DNA of 11,640 nucleotides from Candidatus Woesearchaeota archaeon (GTDB lineage Archaea; Nanobdellota; Nanobdellia; SCGC-AAA011-G17; JACPNG01), in the NCBI GenBank assembly GCA_018303705.1, contig JAGVXQ010000002.1, positions 1-11,640 of the forward strand, given 5' to 3'. Below the pieces are notes generated by a model. The model saw only the letters and a list, made by a program, of their open reading frames with translations, made no database searches and had not been told where the DNA came from. How positions within the stretch are numbered: the stretch's first letter is position 1; every line of letters starts with the position of its first letter. Both the position numbers and the translations under genes were made by a program. Positions 1 to 5,934 of the stretch are shown in pieces.

Positions 1-636
1 CATCTTGTCAACATTCCTTACATCAGCTATCTTTGACAAGTCCCTTGCAGCAACAGCAGATTCCTTGTTTATTGGTGCAGCTATTTTTATCTTGATTCCC
101 TTCTTGCTAAGCTTCTCCAGTTCGGGCTTCAAGGCATCAACCTTTCTTATAAGCCCTTTAGAGGTAGTCATTATGTTAACGCTCTTTGTTGCATTCTTTA
201 TCATCAGCTCAAGATGCGTATATATGTTGTGCCTTCCCCTTATGGCACCAGACAAGTCAGTTGACTCCACGAATTCTATGCCTTCCTTATGTAAAGTGTC
301 AAGCTCCCTAAGAACATCAGTCCCTCTTAAGTCATCAAGCCTCTTCAATAACTCATCAGAATTATTTCTTATTAATTTCTTTACCCTCTCAACAACCTCT
401 TTCGGCTCGACAGCAATATATTTTATAGGCTTCCCAAGCTTCATCACAACAAAACCCTTTTTTTCCAAAGATTCTAGAACATCATATGCCCTTGACCTAG
501 GCACGTTTCCAATATCAGACAGCTCACCTGCAGTCGAAACCCCCCTTGACAGCAAAGCAGTCCAGATTTTCACCTCATATAAGTTGAGGTTGAATGATCG
601 CCTTAGCTTGTTTAAAAAATCTTCTTTCACTATCAT
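1..636 (-). CDS. TrmB-family transcriptional regulator (N-terminal part, truncated by window edge)
   Basis: The frame is open for 212 codons from an ATG at 636 to the window edge, so the C-terminus is missing. Residues about 15-75 read as a TrmB-type winged helix: a helix around NLYEVKIWTALL, a recognition region with NVPRSRAYDVLESLEKKG, then a wing ending KPIKYIAVEP. A charged linker follows (about 80-125). From about residue 130 the pattern (RGRHNIYTHLELMIKNATKS, then KLSKKGIKIKIAAP) fits the phospholipase-D-like effector domain of archaeal TrmB proteins. These proteins bind promoter palindromes and often respond to sugars; no ligand can be read here. The start is set by GGAGG at 646-650, nine bases upstream. 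An ATG at 643 is in another frame. A TATA box and a TACT-N6-AGTA palindrome upstream suggest self-regulation. Confidence 0.85.
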   Translation of the reverse strand, partial: MIVKEDFLNKLRRSFNLNLYEVKIWTALLSRGVSTAGELSDIGNVPRSRAYDVLESLEKKGFVVMKLGKPIKYIAVEPKEVVERVKKLIRNNSDELLKRLDDLRGTDVLRELDTLHKEGIEFVESTDLSGAIRGRHNIYTHLELMIKNATKSVNIMTTSKGLIRKVDALKPELEKLSKKGIKIKIAAPINKESAVAARDLSKIADVRNVDKM

Positions 637-731
637 AATTCATTTCCTCCCAGGAAGCACCCCTCTTTTTTAATTTTAATTGTATGCTCATTACTGCAAA
701 TAATCACTGTGTATTGTATACCAGCATAAAC

Positions 732-763
732 TTACTCCTGATAGTAATACACCCCTATTTAAA
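732..763 (-). promoter_or_regulatory. Promoter and candidate operator of the TrmB-type gene
   Basis: On the minus strand TTTAAATA (756-763) is a good TATA box, predicting transcription from about position 734 and a leader of about 100 nt. The predicted start lies in a perfect inverted repeat, TTACT-N6-AGTAA (732-747), whose core TACT...AGTA resembles TrmB operators described in Thermococcales, though with a wider spacer. Further into the leader are the palindrome GTATAC (716-721) and a GTGTATT/AATACAC pair (709-715 and 746-752). A protein bound here would block initiation, which would fit autorepression. The TATA box and palindrome are visible; their function is inferred. Confidence 0.45.
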
Positions 764-789
764 CATTATTATTTTAGAACTGTTAAATG

Positions 790-853
790 ACACAAAATAT
801 TTTAGTTTCTATCATAAAGTGACTACTTAATTTATTTATAAAATGTTTTGTGT
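790..853. repeat. 15-bp imperfect inverted repeat in the ligase/TrmB spacer
   Basis: Arms 790-804 and 839-853 pair over 15 positions with one mismatch (core CACAAAA...TTTTGTG) around a 34-nt centre. It lies about 70 nt after the ligase stop and upstream of the TrmB promoter on the same strand. It could be a transcript-end structure for the ligase or a distal binding site. The arms are very AT-rich, so chance is a real possibility. Confidence 0.35.
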
Positions 854-883
854 TATTATGCAATAACAAACTAGTGAACAATT

Positions 884-909
884 CCAATATGCATAAACCA
901 TTATATTGG
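884..909 (-). terminator. Small hairpin just after the ligase stop
   Basis: CCAATAT (884-890) pairs perfectly with ATATTGG (903-909) around a 12-nt loop, starting 11 nt past the ligase stop codon. The sequence following it on the minus strand is not strongly T-rich, so termination here is only a suggestion; it may instead protect the mRNA 3' end. Confidence 0.3.
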
Positions 910-920
910 TTTTCAGGGAA

Positions 921-2672
921 TCAACTCTTTCCGCGCTGCGAATCATATATTCTTTTGATGTCGCCAATTGTATTTATGTCTTTAATGCCACGATCAAGCC
1001 TTATTCTTAAAACTCTCGGGAACCTCAACGCGAAACCAGAATCATACGTAGGCGATTCTTGTATCTCCTCATAAGAGACTTCTATTACAATATTAGGCTT
1101 TACCTTAACATGCTTTCCCAAATCCTCGATTATTAATGGTTTCAGCATTTTAGTCATCTCTTCATATGTGAAATCCCCTTCCTTTTCCTTTATCCCTGTT
1201 GAAACCTTTCCTAATACAAGCAATTTATTTTTGTCCCTGCATGCAACTGTATAGCTGCTCAATGTCCTTGCTCTCTTCCCCTCGCCATAATCAGCCCCAA
1301 CAATCACCAGATCCAGTGTCTCAAGTATTGTCTTCAGCTTCACCCAACCGCCAACCTTCCTTCCAGAAACATATTTCGTGCTTAAGCTCTTTATCATAAC
1401 CCCTTCCAAGCCTCTCTTGATTGCATTATCAAAGAATTTCTGTATCCTTTTTGGGTCATCAGTTACTATTTTCCTTGTCAGCACTATCTTCTTCGGAATT
1501 TCTTTAACAATTTTTTCCAGGAGCTCGCGCCTCTCTTCTTGTGTTCTTTCCATCATAGACCTGTTCTCATAAAAAAGAATGTCAAATATGTTCACTTCAA
1601 CAGGTATTTCCTTGGCTATTTTTTCTATGTCATATTTTCTCTTTATTCTTTGTGACATCGCCTGAAACGGCAAGTATTTCCCTGTTTTTGGGTCATAGCC
1701 AACAACCTCTGAATCAATTATGTAAGAGCTTCCTTTCACATGCTCCCTGAACATTGGTATTATCTCTGCAAACTGCTTTGTTACATTTTCCAGCCTTCTT
1801 GTATAAAGCCAAAACTCATTCCCATTTCTATGTATTATCAGCCTAAAGCCATCAAGCTTCAAGTCGCACAACACCGGCTTTCCTAATGCATCAAGTGCCT
1901 CATCAACGCTCTCAACCCTTATCGCCAGCATAGGGTTTATTGGCTTTCCAACCTCTATCTTGACTTCTTTCAGTCCAACTATCCCCTTTGTTTTTGCTGT
2001 TAGCGCAACCTCTCCATAATCATTTGTTACATTATACGCTGCCTGTACGCAATCTATATATTCATTGTAAACCTTCCTGTCAACTTCGAATGTATTTTCA
2101 TGCTCATCATACCTTAGTTTTATTTCATCATTAAAAAATGCCCATGTTATTGCATCCCTTATCGAGCCTTCTGCTATTCCAACTCTTAAAGTGTTAAGCA
2201 CAGTTCTTACAATATACCTTGCCTCCAGGGGTGTTGCATTTGACAAAAGCATTGAAATTATCTGTACCTTCTTGTTTACACTGCCTTTGCCTGTTAGCTC
2301 TGATATCTTCCTTAAGGTATTGAACACAACATCAACGGTAAGCTTGTTTTGCATCAGCGTTTTTTGCTTTGTATTTCCTACTAGCAACTCAGCAGCTATG
2401 CCTAAGTCACCCTCTTTTTTCCACAGCCTTTCAACCTTGTCCTTGCTAATTCCTGTCGCAGAAGAAAGTGTCTTTATTACCAGCATGGAACTCATGCCCA
2501 AAACCCTTTCATCCCACTGAGGAAAAACACTGCCTTGCAGCAAGTAAATTATCTTCTTTATGTCATCCTTTCCTGTCTTTTCCAGAAGTTTTGCTATTAT
2601 GCTTGTCTTTTCAAGCCTTTTAGTTGTCTTGTCCAGAGAATCATAGCAATAAACAAGCATTTCATAATCCAT
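921..2672 (-). CDS. lig: ATP-dependent DNA ligase (archaeal type)
   Basis: This enzyme seals nicks in duplex DNA using ATP through a lysyl-AMP intermediate, in replication and repair. The 583 residues are normal length for archaeal ligases. The N-terminal DNA-binding domain covers about 1-205 and contains QGSVFPQWDERVLGM and PLEARYIVRTVLNTLRVGIA. The nucleotidyltransferase domain (about 206-435) carries motif I KLDG with the adenylated Lys272, RRLENVT (292-298), motif III DSEVVG (320-325), NIFDILFYE (361-369) and motif IV EGVMIKS (423-429). Motif V WVKLK is at 443-447. The OB-fold domain ends with ALRFPRVLRIR (548-557). Asp270 stands before the lysine where many relatives have Glu. The start at MDYEML matches the family N-terminus, and a TATA box at 2696-2702 is centred 27 nt upstream, so the mRNA is probably leaderless. 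Confidence 0.97.
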   Translation of the reverse strand: MDYEMLVYCYDSLDKTTKRLEKTSIIAKLLEKTGKDDIKKIIYLLQGSVFPQWDERVLGMSSMLVIKTLSSATGISKDKVERLWKKEGDLGIAAELLVGNTKQKTLMQNKLTVDVVFNTLRKISELTGKGSVNKKVQIISMLLSNATPLEARYIVRTVLNTLRVGIAEGSIRDAITWAFFNDEIKLRYDEHENTFEVDRKVYNEYIDCVQAAYNVTNDYGEVALTAKTKGIVGLKEVKIEVGKPINPMLAIRVESVDEALDALGKPVLCDLKLDGFRLIIHRNGNEFWLYTRRLENVTKQFAEIIPMFREHVKGSSYIIDSEVVGYDPKTGKYLPFQAMSQRIKRKYDIEKIAKEIPVEVNIFDILFYENRSMMERTQEERRELLEKIVKEIPKKIVLTRKIVTDDPKRIQKFFDNAIKRGLEGVMIKSLSTKYVSGRKVGGWVKLKTILETLDLVIVGADYGEGKRARTLSSYTVACRDKNKLLVLGKVSTGIKEKEGDFTYEEMTKMLKPLIIEDLGKHVKVKPNIVIEVSYEEIQESPTYDSGFALRFPRVLRIRLDRGIKDINTIGDIKRIYDSQRGKS

Positions 2673-2679
2673 AGAAAAC

Positions 2680-2702
2680 TATAAAAGGTTCCATGTTTAA
2701 AA
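2680..2702. promoter_or_regulatory. Overlapping divergent promoters of ligase and nitroreductase
   Basis: On the plus strand TATAAAAG (2680-2687) is centred 27-28 nt before the ATG at 2711 and is preceded by an A-rich BRE-like GAAAAC. On the minus strand TTTTAAA (2696-2702) is centred 27 nt before the ATG at 2672, preceded by CAAAAAC. Both predict leaderless transcripts. The two start codons are only 38 bp apart, so the two initiation complexes would physically overlap. Confidence 0.6.
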
Positions 2703-2710
2703 GTTTTTGT

Positions 2711-3286
2711 ATGGATCTCACAAAGGCAATAATAGAACGTTCTTCTGTTCGCAGCTACAAGAATAAGCAAGTAAAAATAGAAGAAGTTCTTGAAGTTCTA
2801 AACATCGCAAAGGAAGCCCCTTCATCAGGCAACATACAAAACTGGCGCTTCATAATAGTTATAGATGAATCTAAAATCAAAGAAATCTCAACAGCTTGTT
2901 TAAGCCAATCATGGATGTCTCAGGCTCCTGTTCATATTGTGATATGTAATGATTACCAGGAAGTCATTGACAACTATAATGAGTACGGCAAGAAATACTC
3001 AGTACAGAATTGTGCAATCGTAGCCCAGAACATTATGTTAACAGCAACAGATTTTGGCCTTGGCACATGCTTTGTTGCAGCCTTTGACGACTTCGCATTG
3101 CACAGGATTCTAAAAATCCCTGAAAGCATAAACATAGAAGCAGTAATAACTCTAGGCTACCCTTCAGAGATTGAAAAGGAGAAAAAATATGGCCTTGAAA
3201 TCACAACATCAATAAATGAATATGGCTCTAAGAAGATGCCTTCCGGAAGCCTGATAAAGGATTTTTTAAAAAGAATCAGGAAATAA
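2711..3286 (+). CDS. Nitroreductase-family flavoprotein
   Basis: This is a predicted FMN-dependent NAD(P)H oxidoreductase of the nitroreductase superfamily; the physiological substrate cannot be told from sequence. Of 191 residues, the N-terminal AIIERSSVRSY (6-16) contains the Arg/Ser FMN-phosphate-binding motif. APSSGNIQNWRF (36-47) is the second FMN-binding segment. The long helix around QNCAIVAQNIMLTATDFGLGT (100-119) and VITLGYP (145-151) complete the pattern. I chose the ATG at 2711, not the in-frame ATG at 2693. The shorter protein begins in the family style (MDLTKAIIERSSVRSY), and a TATA box is centred 27-28 nt upstream. The gene is divergent from the ligase and converges on the next gene with six bases between stop codons. 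Confidence 0.9.
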   Translation: MDLTKAIIERSSVRSYKNKQVKIEEVLEVLNIAKEAPSSGNIQNWRFIIVIDESKIKEISTACLSQSWMSQAPVHIVICNDYQEVIDNYNEYGKKYSVQNCAIVAQNIMLTATDFGLGTCFVAAFDDFALHRILKIPESINIEAVITLGYPSEIEKEKKYGLEITTSINEYGSKKMPSGSLIKDFLKRIRK

Positions 3287-3292
3287 TTCCTG
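3277..3292. terminator. Hairpin across the convergent stops
   Basis: CAGGAA-ATAA-TTCCTG is a perfect 6-bp stem with a 4-nt loop that contains most of the nitroreductase stop codon. It ends next to the stop codon of the opposing gene (3293-3295). It could shape both transcript 3' ends. No strong T-run follows on the plus strand, so confidence is low. Confidence 0.3.
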
Positions 3293-3664
3293 TTATTCTA
3301 CACCCGGTTTTTCATCTGATGACCAATACCTAAACGATACAATCTCTCCTGATGGTTCTATATGGATGCTATATCTTTCTTCATTGATAGCGTCAACAAT
3401 TTTTCTATACTCTTTCTCGCCTTTTTCACGATTATTTGCATCCCACCTGCATAAGCATGCATTCCAAACAGTGCCCATCTCAAGATCTCTATCATCACCA
3501 GTAGCATAACAACTAAGCTCCGCTTCTAAACCATCTTTAGAATCAAACAAGGCCACTCTCGCAGCATAGGTTTTTCCTGGATCAACAGTTATTCTAGAAG
3601 AATTTACTTTTATGTCGTTATATCTTCTCCTAAAAAATGCACCACAAACTTGGATTATAGTCAT
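3293..3664 (-). CDS. Hypothetical protein, second gene after the pentapeptide-repeat protein
   Basis: I do not recognise this 123-residue protein. It has no signal peptide or membrane segment. The N-terminus is basic (FFRRRYNDIK), followed by short alternating hydrophobic stretches suggestive of beta strands (ITVDPGKTYAARVALF, GLEAELSCYA). A Cys/Trp segment WNACLCRW (67-74) comes next, then a charged helix and IHIEPSGEIVSFRYW near the end. Three cysteines (53, 70, 72) are too irregular to call a metal site. Its start is five bases after the stop of the upstream pentapeptide gene and is preceded by AGGT seven bases before the ATG, so the two are almost certainly co-transcribed. Probably cytoplasmic; function unknown. 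Confidence 0.65.
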   Translation of the reverse strand: MTIIQVCGAFFRRRYNDIKVNSSRITVDPGKTYAARVALFDSKDGLEAELSCYATGDDRDLEMGTVWNACLCRWDANNREKGEKEYRKIVDAINEERYSIHIEPSGEIVSFRYWSSDEKPGVE

Positions 3665-3669
3665 TTTAA

Positions 3670-4314
3670 TTACCTTTTTGCCCCATATACTCTAGGATAA
3701 TCAACTACTATCATTCCGCTTGTGTCTGCAAGATGCAAGTTTACGCAATTATCCAATCCCCCTTTACCAACATTTGCTCTCCTAAACCTTGTACCTCTTA
3801 TATCGGCTCCATTCAAATTGGCTCCAACTAAATCAACACTGTCAAAACATGTATCGACTAAAATTGCCTCTTCAAAACTTGCTGAAGCACATGAATCATG
3901 AAAATTAGCATCAGTTAAATTTGCTTTATTGAATTTTGTTCCAATAAGTGTTGCCATGTCAAAATTAACGCTGACCATGCTTGCGCCTTTAAAGCTGGTT
4001 TTGTTCAGTATTGCGCCAGAAAAAAATGCCCCATCCAAGGTTGCTCCATCCAATTCGGCTTGGCTTAATTCCAAACAAGTTCCATTTAAACGAGGCAGAT
4101 AAAGGCCCTTTGCTTTTAATCCAGCAAAAATAGAATAATTAAATGACAGTCTCCTGCTGGGAACAATGTATGATCTTAAATATTCTTGCAGCGCACTAAA
4201 AAGACTGTGTTGGTTCAGGTTAAAATTACGCTCTAATTCTATGTTTTCAAAAATACTTTCTCCCCTAAGAAGTCTTCTCACAAATTCATCACCTTTCACA
4301 TAAGTATCTGCCAT
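3670..4314 (-). CDS. Pentapeptide-repeat protein
   Basis: From about residue 86 to 185 the 214-residue protein is a run of five-residue repeats of the A(D/N)LXX type, for example AELDG ATLDG AFFSG AILNK, then TKFNK ANLTD ANFHD, then DLVGA NLNGA DIRGT. This predicts a right-handed quadrilateral beta-helix. The first 80 residues are non-repetitive and charged (GDEFVRRLLRGES, QHSLFSALQEYLRSYI). No membrane segment is seen. Family members range from DNA mimics that protect gyrase to scaffolds, so no specific role is assigned. I chose the ATG at 4314 over the in-frame ATG at 4368 because a TATA box (4336-4343) is centred about 26 nt upstream, as for other genes here. It heads a two-gene unit with the 123-residue protein. 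Confidence 0.8.
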   Translation of the reverse strand: MADTYVKGDEFVRRLLRGESIFENIELERNFNLNQHSLFSALQEYLRSYIVPSRRLSFNYSIFAGLKAKGLYLPRLNGTCLELSQAELDGATLDGAFFSGAILNKTSFKGASMVSVNFDMATLIGTKFNKANLTDANFHDSCASASFEEAILVDTCFDSVDLVGANLNGADIRGTRFRRANVGKGGLDNCVNLHLADTSGMIVVDYPRVYGAKR

Positions 4315-4335
4315 CACTCTGGTAAGCCCAACATC

Positions 4336-4343
4336 ATTATAAA
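4336..4343 (-). promoter_or_regulatory. TATA box of the pentapeptide-repeat gene
   Basis: TTTATAAT on the minus strand is centred 25-26 nt before the ATG at 4314, predicting a leaderless transcript. It favours that ATG over the upstream in-frame ATG at 4368, which lies upstream of this box. Confidence 0.5.
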
Positions 4344-4411
4344 TTAATATGTTATTACCAAAACACAATATCTAAGCCATGATTTAATTAAAAAAATTGA
4401 AGAAAAATAAA

Positions 4412-4439
4412 TGCTAATGCCCGGCAAAGAGCATTAGCA
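4412..4439 (-). terminator. Strong hairpin with T-rich tract, probable ftsZ terminator
   Basis: TGCTAATGC (4412-4420) pairs perfectly with GCATTAGCA (4431-4439) around a 10-nt loop. On the minus strand it is followed by ATTTATTTTTCTTC, the oligo-T tract expected of an archaeal terminator. It lies about 70 nt past the ftsZ stop and upstream of the pentapeptide promoter. Confidence 0.6.
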
Positions 4440-4454
4440 AAAGACTAAAGCAGG

Positions 4455-4500
4455 GTTTTAAGGGGTGTCCTCCTTTTCAGGAGGAATATGTCCCTAAAAC
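4455..4500 (-). ncRNA. Structured RNA element in the ftsZ 3' UTR (candidate)
   Basis: Three nested pairings make a long hairpin: GTTTTA/TAAAAC (4455-4460 with 4495-4500), GGG/CCC (4462-4464 with 4492-4494), and TCCTCC/GGAGGA (4468-4473 with 4480-4485) with a 6-nt loop. An asymmetric internal loop separates the last two. It begins eight bases past the ftsZ stop. The top stem pairs a Shine-Dalgarno-like GGAGGA with its anti-Shine-Dalgarno-like complement. It could be a 3' UTR stability element, part of a two-hairpin terminator, or a small RNA; no known family is recognised. Confidence 0.45.
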
Positions 4501-4508
4501 AATGAAGT

Positions 4509-5585
4509 TTACCTTACTAAGTCTATCCCAAGCTCTTCGCTCATCCTAACGGATTTTGCAACTTGCCTCTTTTTGTCAACTTTCCCCAGGATATATGGAC
4601 TGTTCACTCCCGTAATTATAGTCATCACTCTTACTCTTCCCTTCATGTCATTGCTTATTCTTGCTCCCCATATTACATTAGCATCCGCATCCAAGGCCTC
4701 TGTTACCATGTCTCCAATCTTCGACACCTCGTCCAATGTCAGGTCATTGCCTCCAGTAACATGCAGCAAAGCACCAGTAGCACCTTCATAGTTTACATCC
4801 AATAAAGGATTGCTCAATGCCCTTCTTACAGCTTCCTCGACTCTGTGTTCTGAATCAGACTCTCCAATGCCTATTACAGATACCTCTCCGTTTGCCATTA
4901 TTGCCTTTACATCAGCATAGTCTAAGTTAACCAGTGATGGTACAGCTATAGTCTCGACTATTCCCTTAATCATTGTGGCTATCAGCTCATTGGCAACCGC
5001 AAAAGCCTGCTCTATTGGCAAGTTTCCTGCTATCTGGACCAATCTGTTGTTGTCAATTACTATTACAGTGTCTGAAGCATCCCTTAATTGCTGCAATCCG
5101 AACTCAGCCTTGTCAATTCTTGCCCTTTCAATCTCAAAAGGCATGGTTACAGTTCCAATGACAATGGCTCCCTGTTCCTTTGCAATTTGTGATACGATAG
5201 GAGCTGAACCTGTGCCTGTTCCTCCACCAAGGCCAGCACATACAAACACCATGTCAGCATCCTTCATAAGCTCCTTAATATCATGAATTGATTCCTTTGC
5301 GCAGTCCCTTCCCTTTTCAGGATAGCCTCCGCATCCTAATCCCCTTGTCAAGTCTTTTCCTATCAAAAGCTTTCTGTCAGCGTTCATTAAGTCCAAATGC
5401 TGCTTGTCTGTGTTCATGGCTATAACCTCTGCTCCTTGTATGCCCTTTTTGTATAGCCAATTTACTGCATTAGAACCTCCGCCTCCACACCCAACAACCT
5501 TTATGTTCGCCTGGCCAATCTTGTTCATTTGGTCAAAGCTGTTTTCACTTGCGCTTTTTATTGCGTTTTGTACGATAAACTCCAT
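4509..5585 (-). CDS. ftsZ: Cell division GTPase FtsZ (archaeal)
   Basis: FtsZ polymerises with GTP into the ring that organises division at the cytoplasmic face of the membrane. The 358 residues show the nucleotide-binding loop GCGGGGSN (32-39), the tubulin signature GGGTGTGS (120-127), EIERARIDKAEFGL (151-164) at the ribose/guanine site, and the T7 catalytic loop NLDYADV (220-226) with both acidic residues needed to hydrolyse the neighbouring subunit's GTP. The N-terminus MEFIVQNAIK is typical of archaeal FtsZ. The tail after the tubulin-like C-terminal domain is short (about 30 residues, ending GIDLVR), with no long linker. A G-run (5594-5599) eight bases before the ATG may be its ribosome-binding site. 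It is transcribed alone and is divergent from gatD. Confidence 0.97.
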   Translation of the reverse strand: MEFIVQNAIKSASENSFDQMNKIGQANIKVVGCGGGGSNAVNWLYKKGIQGAEVIAMNTDKQHLDLMNADRKLLIGKDLTRGLGCGGYPEKGRDCAKESIHDIKELMKDADMVFVCAGLGGGTGTGSAPIVSQIAKEQGAIVIGTVTMPFEIERARIDKAEFGLQQLRDASDTVIVIDNNRLVQIAGNLPIEQAFAVANELIATMIKGIVETIAVPSLVNLDYADVKAIMANGEVSVIGIGESDSEHRVEEAVRRALSNPLLDVNYEGATGALLHVTGGNDLTLDEVSKIGDMVTEALDADANVIWGARISNDMKGRVRVMTIITGVNSPYILGKVDKKRQVAKSVRMSEELGIDLVR

Positions 5586-5617
5586 TTTCTTTGCCCCCCT
5601 TTTTATTTTGGTTTATC

Positions 5618-5672
5618 CTCAAGTATATACTCGAGCATAATAATACTTATAAGTAAGTTAAACATACTTACT
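5618..5672 (-). promoter_or_regulatory. ftsZ promoter with a cluster of palindromes
   Basis: AGTATATACT, a perfect palindrome inside CTCAAGTATATACTCGAG (5618-5635), contains the likely TATA box. It predicts a start near 5600 and a leader of about 16 nt carrying the G-run. Directly upstream lie TACTTATAAGTA (5644-5655, perfect 12-bp palindrome) and AGTAAGT-N7-ACTTACT (5652-5672, perfect 7-bp arms). The repeated ACTTA/TAAGT half-sites look like a regulator-binding cluster, but no regulator can be named. Confidence 0.5.
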
Positions 5673-5680
5673 CCTCAGAA

Positions 5681-5712
5681 AGAGTTTTTGATTACCCAAA
5701 TCTTATAACTCT
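5681..5712. repeat. Nested hairpin with ACCCA loop
   Basis: AGAGTT (5681-5686) pairs with AACTCT (5707-5712), and inside it GATT (5690-5693) pairs with AATC (5699-5702) around the five-base loop ACCCA. A second hairpin 80 bp further on has the near-identical loop GCCCA. Short and AT-rich; significance uncertain. Confidence 0.3.
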
Positions 5713-5760
5713 GACTAATAATCTTGGTTACAAAACTGACTAAGAGATAAGCCCAATACC

Positions 5761-5820
5761 AATTCATCTTGAATTGCCCAAGGTTTAATGCCCAATTAAA
5801 CCAGTAAGTTAAGATGAATT
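5761..5820. ncRNA. 60-nt two-tier hairpin between ftsZ and gatD (candidate structured RNA or operator)
   Basis: The outer stem pairs 5761-5775 with 5806-5820: ten perfect base pairs (AATTCATCTT/AAGATGAATT), then five more positions with one G-T wobble and one mismatch. An asymmetric loop (GCCCAA on one side, AGT on the other) leads to a perfect 8-bp stem GGTTTAAT/ATTAAACC (5782-5789 with 5795-5802) capped by GCCCA. It lies between divergent promoters, where no terminator is needed. The rest of 5586-5934 holds the ftsZ promoter, this element, a direct repeat CTGACTAA (5711 and 5736) and several TATA-like stretches; no ORF of note. Confidence 0.45.
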
Positions 5821-5905
5821 ATTCTGAAATTTTTAAATAAATAACAGCAAACATATATATAAACATTATTCCAATGCAATATATATTTCACAGTATATAG
5901 ATAGA

Positions 5906-5914
5906 TTTTTAAAC
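5906..5914 (+). promoter_or_regulatory. TATA box of the gatD operon
   Basis: TTTTTAAAC is centred about 25 nt before the ATG at 5935, supporting that codon as a leaderless start. Further AT-rich boxes (5854-5863 and 5893-5899) are alternative promoters that would give longer leaders or favour the ATG at 5929. Confidence 0.45.
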
Positions 5915-5934
5915 AATCTTATTCTTTCATGTTT

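Noticed and set aside
5..673. Long plus-strand open frame of 222 codons
   Set aside because: It is the antisense of the TrmB-type gene. The minus strand has a clear winged helix and a ribosome-binding site; the plus product is a Ser/Leu/Phe-rich string typical of shadow frames.
4975..5286. Plus-strand open frame inside ftsZ
   Set aside because: Antisense of the conserved GTPase core; no start signals and no recognisable protein.
5687..5739. Box C/D guide RNA (TTGATTA as C box; CTGA at 5711 and 5736 as D' and D)
   Set aside because: The C box is a poor match, no C' box is found at the right spacing, and the flanking complementarity is on the wrong side of the D box.
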